From: Streptomyces sp. B21-105
GTDB lineage: Bacteria; Actinomycetota; Actinomycetes; Streptomycetales; Streptomycetaceae
Direction: 5' to 3'
Assembly: GCF_036898465.1 (NCBI RefSeq)
Contig: NZ_JARUMJ010000001.1
Span: 7,130,001 to 7,194,000, forward strand
Length of the DNA stretch: 64,000 nt
Shown here: piece after piece, positions 8,466 through 17,247 of the stretch
Position numbering within the stretch: the stretch's first letter is position 1
How the letters are laid out: each line of letters begins with the position of its first letter
The notes under the pieces: model-generated
The model's database searches: none
What the model was told of the DNA's origin: nothing
What the model saw: the letters and a program-made list of their open reading frames with translations, nothing else
Translations under genes and position numbers: made by a program

Positions 8466-9350
8466 TCAGTCCGCGTCCTCGAGTCGGCGCAGCCGCTCGG
8501 CGTCGCGGGTCCTCGGGCAGGTCAGGCACGCCTGGTCCGGTTCGATCGCGTAGTACAGGCAGCAGCCGAGGCGAGTGCGGGTCGGGTAGCGGCGGCCGTC
8601 GCGCCCCGAGAGGCGTCGGAAGTCGGCCCCTCCCGGAAAGGGCGCGATCGCCGTCGGAAGCAGCTCGGTCGCCGCCCGCACCGCGTGCTCCTCCTGGTCG
8701 AGCATCCGGCCGAGGTACCAGACACCGGAGAGCAGATCGTCGGCGACCATGCCCCACAGGGCGCGCGGTCCGCGCCGGATCGACGGGCCGATCGCGGCCA
8801 GCAGCGGGCGTACGTGGTCGACGACCGCGGCCCGCAACTCGGCGCGCAACTCCTCCTCGTGGCCGACGGTCCGGGCGCCGGCGGCTCCCGCCGCCGGGTC
8901 GGCCGGCAGGCAGGCGAAGTCCTGCCCGGGGACGAGACCGATCGCGCCCGTCGTCAGGTCCACCCGGATGTCGCGCGGTGAGATGCGCGGCACGCGACGG
9001 TCCAGGTACCAGGCCCCGCTCATCAGCAGACTGACGGACCACAGGTACTCGTGCAGTGCCCGGGAGGCGGCGACGTCCCTGCGCGGGGCGTGGCCCCGGC
9101 ATGCGCGGACACGGGCCGCCGAGGCGTCGAGGAAGGAATCCAGCACGCCGGGGGCGCCGGCCAGTTGCGCTCCGTCGGGCATGGGCGCGGCGGGGTCGTC
9201 CGGCGCCCCCGGGCGGACGATCCGGGCGTCGAGCGCTTCGCAGACGGCGATGACGCGCAGGTAGGTGCCGGTGAGGGCGGACGCTTCGCCGGGGGCATCG
9301 CGCTCGGCCGTGCCCGCCGCGGCGGTCATCGACCCCGGACCCATCCTCAT
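8466..9350 (-). CDS. FhuF-type ferric-siderophore reductase ([2Fe-2S] protein)
   Basis: A 294-residue protein whose C-terminus carries Cys263-Cys264, ten residues, Cys275, two residues, Cys278 (CC..C.TCP). This is the iron-sulfur ligand pattern of FhuF-type ferric reductases, which release iron from imported siderophores in the cytoplasm. The rest is weakly conserved in the family, so the call rests mainly on this motif and the location. The ATG at 9350 has an AAGGAG site five bases upstream. The gene is divergent from the siderophore biosynthetic operon and has its own iron box. Confidence 0.8.
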   Translation of the reverse strand: MRMGPGSMTAAAGTAERDAPGEASALTGTYLRVIAVCEALDARIVRPGAPDDPAAPMPDGAQLAGAPGVLDSFLDASAARVRACRGHAPRRDVAASRALHEYLWSVSLLMSGAWYLDRRVPRISPRDIRVDLTTGAIGLVPGQDFACLPADPAAGAAGARTVGHEEELRAELRAAVVDHVRPLLAAIGPSIRRGPRALWGMVADDLLSGVWYLGRMLDQEEHAVRAATELLPTAIAPFPGGADFRRLSGRDGRRYPTRTRLGCCLYYAIEPDQACLTCPRTRDAERLRRLEDAD

Positions 9351-9373
9351 CGGAACTCCTTCACGACAGTAAG

Positions 9374-9392
9374 TGAGGTCAGGCTTACCTTA
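9374..9392. promoter_or_regulatory. Iron box for the ferric reductase gene
   Basis: TGAGGTCAGGCTTACCTTA matches the iron-box consensus at 15 of 19 positions and lies 24 nt upstream of the reductase start on the minus strand. Confidence 0.65.
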
Positions 9393-9500
9393 GTGGTAAT
9401 CGGGGTGACGGAAGGTCGGCGCGCCCGGTCGGCCTCGAGGGGAACGTCCGGTCGGCCTCGGGGGAAAGGGGAGTCGGGTCGGGTCGATCCGGTTGAAATC

Positions 9501-9519
9501 TTAGGATTGCCTAACCTAA
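9501..9519. promoter_or_regulatory. Iron box for the siderophore biosynthetic operon
   Basis: TTAGGATTGCCTAACCTAA matches the consensus at 16 of 19 positions, the best of the four boxes in this island. It lies about 80 nt upstream of the first biosynthetic gene, so the whole operon should be repressed when iron is sufficient. Confidence 0.78.
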
Positions 9520-9601
9520 GCTCAATGTTGCGGCACCGCGAGCGCGCGCGACTGTGCCCCGCACCACGCGTTCCCCTTCCCGGAAGGCCCCGTCCACTCC
9601 C

Positions 9602-10789
9602 ATGCGGCTGTATCTGCTCGCCCTGAACCCCACCGACTCGGTCACCGAGGGATTCCTCCCCGCAGCAGCCCGACTCGGTCTCGACGTCACCGTCCTGACG
9701 GACCGGCCCGCCGCCCACCGGGACCACCCGGACATCGAGATCCTGGAGTGCGACGTACGCGACTTCCGCGCCGTCATCACCAGGATCGCCACCCACCACC
9801 GGCCCGACGCGGTGTTCACCAACAGCGACCACCTCCAGACACAGGCGGCGCTGGCGGCGGAGTACTTCGGCCTGCCCGCCAAGGACTGGCGGGCCGCGCT
9901 GCGAGCCAAGGACAAGGCGCACCTGCGGCGCCATCTGGCCCTGACCGGAGCCGACACGGTCCGGTCGGCCGAACTCCCCGCCGGAGCGGATCCGTCCGTG
10001 CTCGCCGGACTCGACGTGCCGTTTCCGTGTGTGGTCAAGCCGCGCGAGGGCGTCGCCAGCGAGGACGTGGTCCTGGCCGCCGACAGCGAGGAACTCCTGC
10101 TGCGCTGCAAGGAGATACAGGCCCGGCGGCCCGAAGCGGCGCTGGTCGTCGAGGAGTTCCTGGCCGGCGAGCTGTACACCCTGGAGACGCTGGGCGACGG
10201 ACGCGTCCGGCACGTCCTGGGCGGATTCCACACCGAGCTGTCGCCGCCGCCGTACTTCATCGAGGAGCGGCTGACCTTCGTCCCCGCCCACCCCGAGCCG
10301 GTCGCCGAGCAGATCCTCGCCCAGCTCGACGCCCTCGGAGTCGGCTTCGGCGCCTGTCACACCGAGTTCGTCGTCCACGAGGGCCGGGCCCGCATCATCG
10401 AGGTGAACTACCGGGCCATCGGCGACCAGTGCGACCTGCTGCTCGCCCAGCTCCTCGACATCCCGCTCTTCGAGCACATCCTGCGCACCCACCTCGGGGA
10501 GCCGCTCCCCGCGGACCTCGGCGCCCGCACCGACGGCGCCGCCCGCCTGGAGTACCCCTGCGCCGAAGCCGCCGGCACGCTGGTGTCCGCCCCGGGCCCC
10601 GTCGACCTCGACGTCGACGGCGTGAGGCTGACCTACCGTCCGCTGCGCGAGACCGGCGAGCGCCACGAGCTCCACCACACCAACCGCGACTATCTGGGCG
10701 TCCTGCGCGCCACCGGCACCGACCAGTCGACCGTCGACCGGGTCGCCGCGGACTTCCTGGCCGCGCGGCGCTGGGAGATCGCCCCGTGA
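9602..10789 (+). CDS. ATP-grasp ligase of the siderophore operon
   Basis: A 395-residue ATP-grasp protein. Visible elements are the ATP-binding Lys in VVKPREG (about 145-150), the VVEEFLAGELYTLE segment and the metal-binding strand RIIEVNYRAIGDQ (about 264-276). Such enzymes activate a carboxylate as acyl phosphate and couple it to an amine. It is the first gene of the operon and its TGA overlaps the GTG of the next gene. Its substrate is unknown. Characterised NIS operons such as staphyloferrin, aerobactin and desferrioxamine do not rely on a stand-alone ATP-grasp enzyme as far as I know, so it may add an extra amide bond. An upstream in-frame GTG at 9554 exists, but the family-like sequence starts at 9602. 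Confidence 0.8.
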   Translation: MRLYLLALNPTDSVTEGFLPAAARLGLDVTVLTDRPAAHRDHPDIEILECDVRDFRAVITRIATHHRPDAVFTNSDHLQTQAALAAEYFGLPAKDWRAALRAKDKAHLRRHLALTGADTVRSAELPAGADPSVLAGLDVPFPCVVKPREGVASEDVVLAADSEELLLRCKEIQARRPEAALVVEEFLAGELYTLETLGDGRVRHVLGGFHTELSPPPYFIEERLTFVPAHPEPVAEQILAQLDALGVGFGACHTEFVVHEGRARIIEVNYRAIGDQCDLLLAQLLDIPLFEHILRTHLGEPLPADLGARTDGAARLEYPCAEAAGTLVSAPGPVDLDVDGVRLTYRPLRETGERHELHHTNRDYLGVLRATGTDQSTVDRVAADFLAARRWEIAP

Positions 10790-12567
10790 CGACACTCGCC
10801 GCAACGGCTCCCGGCCAGGCCGGCACGGCGGAGCGGGACCTGCTCCTGCGGGTCCTGTCCGCGCTGCTGCGGGAGGACGTCGTCGGGCTGCGCAGCCGGA
10901 GCACCCTCGTCCAGCGGGCGGACGGCCCGTGGCTGCGCCGCACCTCGCAAGACGGTGACACCCTGCTGATGCCGGTCGCCGAGGACGGCTTCCAGAGCGC
11001 GTACGCGGCCCGGCTGCCGCTGCTCGTCCGGGAGGCGGACGGCAGCCGGCTCACCACGTACGACGAGATCGTCGGCGCCCTCAAGGACCTGGCCGAGCCG
11101 GTCGACCACCCCGGCTTCGACGCGTACACCGAGGAGTGCCGGCAGACCCTCGCCACCATGCGGCTGCACGAGCGGACCCGCGAGGAGACCGCCGCACGGC
11201 TCACCGCCTGCCACGGGGGCGACCCCGCCCGCTGGACGGGTCACGCGGGAGGGCTCGCGCACGACACGCTCGCCGCGCGTCTCGATCATCCCGTGTACCC
11301 GACGGCACGCGGCCGCGCGGGCCTGGACGACGACCAGGTGCGGGCGTACGCACCCGAGTTCCACCCGCGTTTCGCGCTGCACTGGGTCGCCGTGCCGCAC
11401 GAGTCCGTCACCGTGCCCGGCGGCGCCGACCACCGGCCCGCCCGCTGGCCCACGCCGGCCGAACTGGGACTGCCGGAGCTCTCCCGGACCCATCTCGCGC
11501 TGCCCGTCCACCCGCTCACGACGGGCGCGCCACTGGAGGAGGCGCTGCGGGCGACCGGCCTGCACGAGCGCGCGGTGCTCGCCCCGCGCCCGCACCTGGA
11601 CGTCGTACCGACGCTGTCCATGCGGACCGTCGCCCTGGCCGACGAACCGTCCCTGCACCTCAAGCTGCCGCTGGCCACCGCGACCCTGGGCCTGCGCAAC
11701 CGACGCACCATCAAGCCCGGAACCCTCGTGGACGGTGCGGCGGGACAGCGACTCCTCGAGACCGTGATCGCCCGGGAGCCACGCTTCCGGGAAGCGATCC
11801 TGCACGCCGACGAGACGGTGTACGCCCACGCCGGGCACGAGCTCCTCGCCGTCCTGTGCCGCCGCTACCCCGCCGGCCTCGACGACTGCGTCATCGTCCC
11901 CATGGCGGCACTGCTCAGTGAGGCGCCCGGCGGCCGGCTGGTCCTCGACCACCTTGCGGACCGGTTCCACGGCGGGGACCCGGTGGCCCTGCTCGACGCC
12001 GTGCTCACCCTGCTGTTCGACTGGCAGACCACGCTGTTCGGCCATGGCATCGCCCTGGAGTCGCACCAGCAGAACATCTCGCTCGTCTGGGACCGGGGTA
12101 CGAACGGCGGCAACCGGCTCCGGCTGCTGCTGAAGGACAACGACGGCCCGCGCGTCAACCTCCGCCGACTGCGGGACAGCCTGGGCGCCGACGCCCCCGA
12201 CCCGGCCGAGTTCGACGACGCCCGCGTCTTCGGCGACGACGACCGGGCCGTCACCGACCTGTTCACCACCATCACCGTGCACCTGTGCGCGGGCGCCTAC
12301 GCCTTCGGCCTCGCCCGGCACGGCCGCGCCCCGCTCAGGACGCTGCTGGCGCTGGTACGGGACCGGCTCTCCGAGGCCGTCGAACGGCTCGGCACCGCTC
12401 CCGGCGAGCCCGGCGCCGTACTGCGCGCGCACCTCCTGGACGCGCCGGAACTTCCGGTCAAGGCCATGGTCACCGCCGGAACGCTGCTGTCCAAGGAACG
12501 GTCGGGCGCCGCCGACGTCAACAAGCACTACACCACCGGCCCCAACTACCTGAGGACCGAACGTTGA
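10786..12567 (+). CDS. IucA/IucC-family NIS siderophore synthetase (first)
   Basis: A 593-residue NRPS-independent siderophore synthetase. NIS enzymes adenylate a carboxylate (often citrate) and condense it with an amine or alcohol. Motifs include LPVHPLTTG (about 239-247), a LKLPLATATLGLRNRRT block near 290, ESHQQN near 424 and the metal-site KDNDG near 449. The HPLT variant in place of HPWQ suggests a different subtype from the second synthetase in this operon. The GTG start at 10786 overlaps the TGA of the ATP-grasp gene. The start is confirmed by loss of family-like sequence upstream. Confidence 0.9.
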   Translation: MTTLAATAPGQAGTAERDLLLRVLSALLREDVVGLRSRSTLVQRADGPWLRRTSQDGDTLLMPVAEDGFQSAYAARLPLLVREADGSRLTTYDEIVGALKDLAEPVDHPGFDAYTEECRQTLATMRLHERTREETAARLTACHGGDPARWTGHAGGLAHDTLAARLDHPVYPTARGRAGLDDDQVRAYAPEFHPRFALHWVAVPHESVTVPGGADHRPARWPTPAELGLPELSRTHLALPVHPLTTGAPLEEALRATGLHERAVLAPRPHLDVVPTLSMRTVALADEPSLHLKLPLATATLGLRNRRTIKPGTLVDGAAGQRLLETVIAREPRFREAILHADETVYAHAGHELLAVLCRRYPAGLDDCVIVPMAALLSEAPGGRLVLDHLADRFHGGDPVALLDAVLTLLFDWQTTLFGHGIALESHQQNISLVWDRGTNGGNRLRLLLKDNDGPRVNLRRLRDSLGADAPDPAEFDDARVFGDDDRAVTDLFTTITVHLCAGAYAFGLARHGRAPLRTLLALVRDRLSEAVERLGTAPGEPGAVLRAHLLDAPELPVKAMVTAGTLLSKERSGAADVNKHYTTGPNYLRTER

Positions 12568-13913
12568 GTGCCACCGCCGCCCCTCCGAACGGCACCGCCG
12601 CAGCCGCCGCCTCCGCGACGGACCCCGTACTCGCCCGCCGGCAAGTGCACGCCGTGGCCGGATGCTACTTCGTGGCGTCCTTCGCCGCCCTCGGCCTGCC
12701 GCCCTTCCTCACCGAGATCCTGCCGGAGCTCGGTGACCCCACCGCCCGCTGGGCCGGCGTGCTCTACGTCGTCCCGACCGTCTTCGGCGCCGTCGGCGCG
12801 CCCCTGTGGGGCCGTCTCGCGGACCGGTACGGCCGCAGGCGGCTGCTGCTGCGCGCGCAGCTCGGGCTCGCCGTGTCGTTCCTGCTCGCGGGCTGGGCCG
12901 ACTCGATCGCCACCTTCACCGCCGCACTCGTCCTCCAGGGCATCCTCGGCGGCACGTTCGCCGCGTCCAACGGCTACCTGGGGGCGGCACTGGAGGGCCC
13001 GGCCCTGTCGAAGGCGCTCACCCTCATGCAGGGCGCGGCGCGCGCCGCTCTCGTCGTCGCGCCGATCGTCGTCGGCTCCCTCTCGCCCTGGCTCTCCCCG
13101 CACCGCCAGTACGCCCTGCTGGCCGTGCTGCCGCTCACCGCTGCCCTGTTGATCTGCGCGCTGCCGGAGTCCCGGGGCGAGCGCGCCGGGACCCCGAGGG
13201 CGCAGGACGCGCCGGAGGCGGACGCGGAGATGGACGAGGAGGCGGACGACGAGGCGCAACCGTCACCGCGGACGGCACCGGCACCGGCTTCGTCACCGGC
13301 ACCGGCTTCGGCTTCGGCACCGGCACCGGCTTCGTCACCGGCACCGGCGACGTCTCTGCGGGCCCTCTACGCCCTGGAGTTCGTCTTCGTCTTCTCCACC
13401 GTCATCTCCTTCCCGTACCTCGTCGCGCTCATCGAGGAGCGGCTGCCCGGCACCTCCCCGGCCGTCTCAGGTGTCCTGTTCGCCCTGCCGCACCTTTGCT
13501 ATCTGGTCACGGCGATGGCGGTGCACAAAGCGTTCCACCGCCGACCCCGGCTCGGTCTCGCCCTCGGCTTCCTCTGCATCGCGCTCGGTCTCGCCGGACA
13601 CGGCGTCGCCGTCTCGCTGGCCGCCCTCACCGCCGTACGTCTCGTGCTCGGAGCGGGCCTCACCCTCGGGCTCGTGTGTCTGTCCGTGCTGGCCGCCGAC
13701 TGCGCCAAGGGCCGGTCACCCGGCGGCATGTTCGGCTCGCTCGAGTTCTTCTCGAAGGCCGGGGCCGTCGCGGCAGGCGTCGCCGCCGCGGTCGGCAACG
13801 GCTTCTTCGGACCGGCCGCCCCGGTCCTGACGGGCACCGTCGTGGCCATGGCCGTGATCGTTCCCGTCGCTCTGCCCCTTGTGAACCCCCTCCGCACGCG
13901 CTGGAGCCGTTGA
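12564..13913 (+). CDS. MFS transporter, putative siderophore exporter
   Basis: A 449-residue major facilitator with about twelve hydrophobic helices and the loop 2-3 motif GRLADRYGRRRLL. The central cytoplasmic loop is lengthened by an acidic stretch followed by an Ala/Pro/Ser tandem repeat (about residues 210-270). Its position between two NIS synthetases indicates export of the finished siderophore, as for SbnD or SfaA. The TTG start at 12564 overlaps the previous TGA and has GAGG eight bases upstream; no ATG or GTG in this frame fits before the first helix. Confidence 0.85.
   Translation: MSATAAPPNGTAAAAASATDPVLARRQVHAVAGCYFVASFAALGLPPFLTEILPELGDPTARWAGVLYVVPTVFGAVGAPLWGRLADRYGRRRLLLRAQLGLAVSFLLAGWADSIATFTAALVLQGILGGTFAASNGYLGAALEGPALSKALTLMQGAARAALVVAPIVVGSLSPWLSPHRQYALLAVLPLTAALLICALPESRGERAGTPRAQDAPEADAEMDEEADDEAQPSPRTAPAPASSPAPASASAPAPASSPAPATSLRALYALEFVFVFSTVISFPYLVALIEERLPGTSPAVSGVLFALPHLCYLVTAMAVHKAFHRRPRLGLALGFLCIALGLAGHGVAVSLAALTAVRLVLGAGLTLGLVCLSVLAADCAKGRSPGGMFGSLEFFSKAGAVAAGVAAAVGNGFFGPAAPVLTGTVVAMAVIVPVALPLVNPLRTRWSR
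13275..13352 (+). repeat. Ala/Pro/Ser-coding tandem repeat in the MFS central loop
   Basis: Hexamer-based repeats of the type GCACCGGCTTCG and GTCACCG fill the central loop of the transporter without breaking the frame. Copy number probably varies between strains (inference). Confidence 0.6.
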
Positions 13914-15649
13914 TGTCGCAGCCCCGACCCCAGGGCATCGCCACCCGCCCGCCCGCCGAACTGCCCGACGCGGACACGACGGTGGCGCACACCCTCCTCA
14001 ACTGCCTGCTGCGGGAGGTCTCCGGACCGGAGCACCAGACGGCAGCCAGCGACGGCCACCTCCTGTTGCGCCTGCCTCGCGCCGGCGTGCTGCTGCGCGT
14101 GGCGCTGCGCCGTACCTCCCTGCTCGGCGCGCACCGCTTCGCCGGCCCCGTCCACGAGCAGCGGGACGGCGCATGGGAGCGCATCGACTGGCGGCGCCTC
14201 GCCGAACACGTCCAGGACGAGCTGTCGTTGCGCACCGGGGTGCGCAACGACGAGTTCCTCGGCCAGATCGCCTCCAGCCACCAGGCCGTCACGGCGGCGC
14301 TCGCCGCCCGCGCGACCGGCACCGTCCACCAGGACACCTACCTCGCCTCGGAGCAGTCCCTGCTCTTCGGCCACCGGTTCCACCCCACCCCCAAGGCCCG
14401 CACCGGTGACGCCGCCTCCTGGCTCACGTACGCCCCCGAGGTCGGCGCGTCCTTCCGCCTGCGCCACCTCGCCGTCCGCGAGAACCTGATCGTCGAGGAG
14501 AGCGCCGACCCGGCGGCCACAGCGCGCCTCGACCGGCTCGCCGACGGCGTACCGGAGGGCTACCGTCTGCTGCCCGTGCACCCGTGGCAGTACGAATTGC
14601 TCAGCGACCACCCGGCGCTGCGCGCCGCCCTGGACCGCGGCGACATCCTGGACCTCGGGACCGGCGGCGTCCCCTTCGCCGCCACGGCCTCCGTCCGCAC
14701 CCTCTACGACGGTGACGTGTTCCTCAAGTTCAGCCTGAACGTCCGCATCACCAACTGCCTGCGCAAGAACGCGAGTTACGAGCTGGCCGGCGCGGTGGCC
14801 CTGACCCGGCTCGGCGCACCCGTTCTCGACGGGCTGACCGACCGGTTCCCCGGCAGCGCCATGCTCCGCGAGCCCGCCTACCGCAGCCTCGCCCTGCCCG
14901 GCCCCGACGGCACGCCGGACCAGGACCTGCTCGAAGGCTTCGGCGTGATCGTCCGCGAGGGGCTCGCCGCCCGGCTGCTGCCCGGCACCACCCCGCTCCT
15001 CGCCGCCGCCGTCGCCGACGAGTACCCGAGCGGACCCGGCCACATCTCCCGCCTCCTCGACGACGCGAGCCCCGGCATCGCGCTCGACTGGTGGGCCGCG
15101 TACCTGAAACTCCTCGTCCCGCCAGTCCTGGCCGCCTACTTCGATCACGGCCTGGTCCTGGAACCCCATTTGCAGAACGTGGTCGTCTGCGTCGACGACG
15201 ACGGCATGCCCGCCCAGGTGCTCTTCCGCGACCTGGAGGGCACCAAGCTGGTGCCCGAGCACCACGCCGACACCCTCGCCGCGCTGCCCTCCGCGGTGGC
15301 CGGGCCCATGACGTACGACGCCGAGCGCGGCTGGGACCGTGTCGCGTACTGCCTGTTCGTCAACCACATCGCCGAGATGCTGGCCGCCGTCGCCGATCTG
15401 CACCCGCAGACCGAGCCCGCGCTGTGGGCCCAGGTCCGCGCCACCCTCCAGGCGTACGCCGACCGCCACGGCTGCCCGCCCCGGCTCGCCGCGCTCCTCG
15501 CCGGCGTCCCGCTGCCCGCCAAGGCCAACCTGCTCACCCGCTGGGAGCGCAAGGCCGACCGCGAGGCCGGTTACGTCCGCCTGCCCTCCCCCTTCGCCGA
15601 GGACGTGCTGTCCGAGGCCGCCGACCACTCGTGGAGCCACGCCCGATGA
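13913..15649 (+). CDS. IucA/IucC-family NIS siderophore synthetase (second)
   Basis: A 578-residue NIS synthetase of canonical layout: VHPWQYE near 221-227, FLKFSLNVRITNCLRKN near 270-286, LEPHLQN near 414-420 and FRDLEG near 436-441. The KFSL..RITN and EPHLQN motifs build the ATP and carboxylate site. It differs clearly from the first synthetase, so the two likely perform successive condensations on different groups. ATG at 13913 overlaps the TGA of the exporter (TGATG). Confidence 0.93.
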   Translation: MSQPRPQGIATRPPAELPDADTTVAHTLLNCLLREVSGPEHQTAASDGHLLLRLPRAGVLLRVALRRTSLLGAHRFAGPVHEQRDGAWERIDWRRLAEHVQDELSLRTGVRNDEFLGQIASSHQAVTAALAARATGTVHQDTYLASEQSLLFGHRFHPTPKARTGDAASWLTYAPEVGASFRLRHLAVRENLIVEESADPAATARLDRLADGVPEGYRLLPVHPWQYELLSDHPALRAALDRGDILDLGTGGVPFAATASVRTLYDGDVFLKFSLNVRITNCLRKNASYELAGAVALTRLGAPVLDGLTDRFPGSAMLREPAYRSLALPGPDGTPDQDLLEGFGVIVREGLAARLLPGTTPLLAAAVADEYPSGPGHISRLLDDASPGIALDWWAAYLKLLVPPVLAAYFDHGLVLEPHLQNVVVCVDDDGMPAQVLFRDLEGTKLVPEHHADTLAALPSAVAGPMTYDAERGWDRVAYCLFVNHIAEMLAAVADLHPQTEPALWAQVRATLQAYADRHGCPPRLAALLAGVPLPAKANLLTRWERKADREAGYVRLPSPFAEDVLSEAADHSWSHAR

Positions 15650-16851
15650 CCGCCCCCACGCGCGCGGTGCGCGCCCTCGTCCGCGACCTGTCCTGCGACG
15701 GCCTGCCCGCCTACGTCTACGACCTCGCGGCGCTGCGCGAGCACGCCGCCGCCGTGCGGGCCGCGCTGCCCGAGCGCGTCGAGCTCTACTACGCCGCCAA
15801 GGCCAACCCCGAACCGGAGCTGCTGGCCGCGCTCTCGCCGTACGTCGACGGATACGAGGTGTCGTCGGGCGGCGAGCTCGCCCACGTGGGCCGCGCCGTG
15901 CCCGGCCGCCCCCTCGCGTTCGGAGGTCCCGGCAAGACCCCGGCCGAGATCACCGCTGCCCTGGACCTCGGAGTGGAGCGTTTCCACGTCGAGAGCCTCC
16001 ACGAGCTGCGCATGCTCGCCGATCTGGCCGCCCGCAGGGCCCCGGACACCCCCGTCGGCGTCCTCCTGCGGTTCAACCTGCCCCTGTCCGCCGCCTCTCT
16101 GGAGGGCAGCTCCCTCGCCATGGGCGGCCGGCCGGCCCCGTTCGGCCTCGACCCCTTGGACGCCGACACCGCCGTCGCCCTGCTGGCCGACGGCACGTTC
16201 CCGCACCTGCGGCTCCTGGGCGTCCACGCCCACCTGGCCAGCGGCCTGGAGGCGCAGGAGCAGATCGACGTCGCCGAGTCGGTCGTCGACTGGGCCACCG
16301 CCCTCGCCGCCCGGCACCGCGTCCGCCTCGCCGAGGTCAACGTCGGCGGCGGTATGCACGTCGACTACACGACCCCCGACCGCCGCTACGACTGGGACAC
16401 CTACGGCAAGGGGCTCGCCCGGCTCGTGGAGCACCACCCGGACCTGACCCTGCGCATCGAACCGGGCCGAGCGCTCACCGCCTACTGCGGCTGGTACGCC
16501 ACCGAGGTCCTGGACGTGAAGCGCAGCCACGGCGAGGACTTCGCCGTCGTGCGCGGCGGCACGCACCACCTGCGCACCCCGGCGACCAAGGGCCACGACC
16601 AGCCCTGCTCGGCGCTGCCCGTGGAGGCCTGGCCCCACCCGTGGCCCCGGCCCGCCGCCGGATCCGGCACGGTCACCCTGACCGGCCAGCTGTGCACCCC
16701 CAAGGACCTCCTCGCCCGGCGGGTTCCGCTGCCGGGCCTGCGGGCGGGCGACAGGGTGGCTTTCAGCGTCGTCGGCGCGTACGCGTGGAACATCTCGCAC
16801 CACGACTTCCTCATGCACCCCCCGCCGGGGTTCCACTTCGTCGGCTGGTAG
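15646..16851 (+). CDS. Fold-type III PLP-dependent decarboxylase
   Basis: A 401-residue alanine-racemase-like barrel decarboxylase (ornithine/DAP/arginine class 2 group). Lys52 in YYAAKANPE binds PLP, EPGR near 275 binds the phosphate region, and CTPKD with Cys350 and Asp354 supplies the second-site catalytic residues. GAYAWNISHHDF lies near the C-terminus. In staphyloferrin B synthesis SbnH of this family decarboxylates a citryl-diaminopropionate intermediate; in other pathways free amino acids or carrier-bound substrates are used. Here it probably supplies or trims the diamine part. Last gene of the operon, overlapping its predecessor by 4 nt. Confidence 0.88.
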   Translation: MTAPTRAVRALVRDLSCDGLPAYVYDLAALREHAAAVRAALPERVELYYAAKANPEPELLAALSPYVDGYEVSSGGELAHVGRAVPGRPLAFGGPGKTPAEITAALDLGVERFHVESLHELRMLADLAARRAPDTPVGVLLRFNLPLSAASLEGSSLAMGGRPAPFGLDPLDADTAVALLADGTFPHLRLLGVHAHLASGLEAQEQIDVAESVVDWATALAARHRVRLAEVNVGGGMHVDYTTPDRRYDWDTYGKGLARLVEHHPDLTLRIEPGRALTAYCGWYATEVLDVKRSHGEDFAVVRGGTHHLRTPATKGHDQPCSALPVEAWPHPWPRPAAGSGTVTLTGQLCTPKDLLARRVPLPGLRAGDRVAFSVVGAYAWNISHHDFLMHPPPGFHFVGW

Positions 16852-17247
16852 GTCTCCGTCAGGTCGTCCTGGCGACTCGCGGCGAAGGCGTGTCCTTCGT
16901 CGAGCCACTGGCCGAGGACGGTGTCGGGCGGCCGGTCATGTCGAAGACGCGCGTGCCGGGGCCGCGTCGGTGTTGTCCGGACCGGCCCGCACCATGGCAG
17001 CCGGCGCTCGGAGTGGGACGCCGGCTGCCGGCCGGGGACGGACAATCCCGAGCACCGCTGAGCCGAGCCTGCGCTGCGGATCTCATGGCGGACGGCTCCA
17101 GCCCGTGCACGGCACCGGGCTCCCACCCGCGCCCGAGAGGCCGCCGTAAGCATTCCGTCATCACCTCCGGGACACGGAACGGCCGCCCGCTTCTGTTGGA
17201 TGGGGAGGGACAGGCCACTTCCAGGAAGAGAGGCGGGGGATGGGCGC
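16852..17247. other. Intergenic region after the siderophore operon
   Basis: No gene can be supported here. It holds the hairpin at 16996-17029. A short GC3-rich stretch on the minus strand around 16860-16940 could be the tail of a lost gene, but I recognise no family. Confidence 0.5.
16996..17029. terminator. Hairpin, probable terminator of the siderophore operon
   Basis: An 11-bp perfect stem (16996-17006 with 17019-17029) and a 12-nt loop, 145 nt past the decarboxylase stop. There is no T-run, as is usual in Streptomyces. Confidence 0.55.

Noticed and set aside
9602..16851. Desferrioxamine (des) cluster
   Set aside because: There is no lysine N-hydroxylase or acyltransferase, and two IucA/IucC genes plus an ATP-grasp gene are present, which does not match desABCD.
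16860..16945. Short coding-like minus-strand stretch downstream of the decarboxylase
   Set aside because: About 25 residues with GC-rich third positions but no recognisable family; too short to call as a pseudogene.
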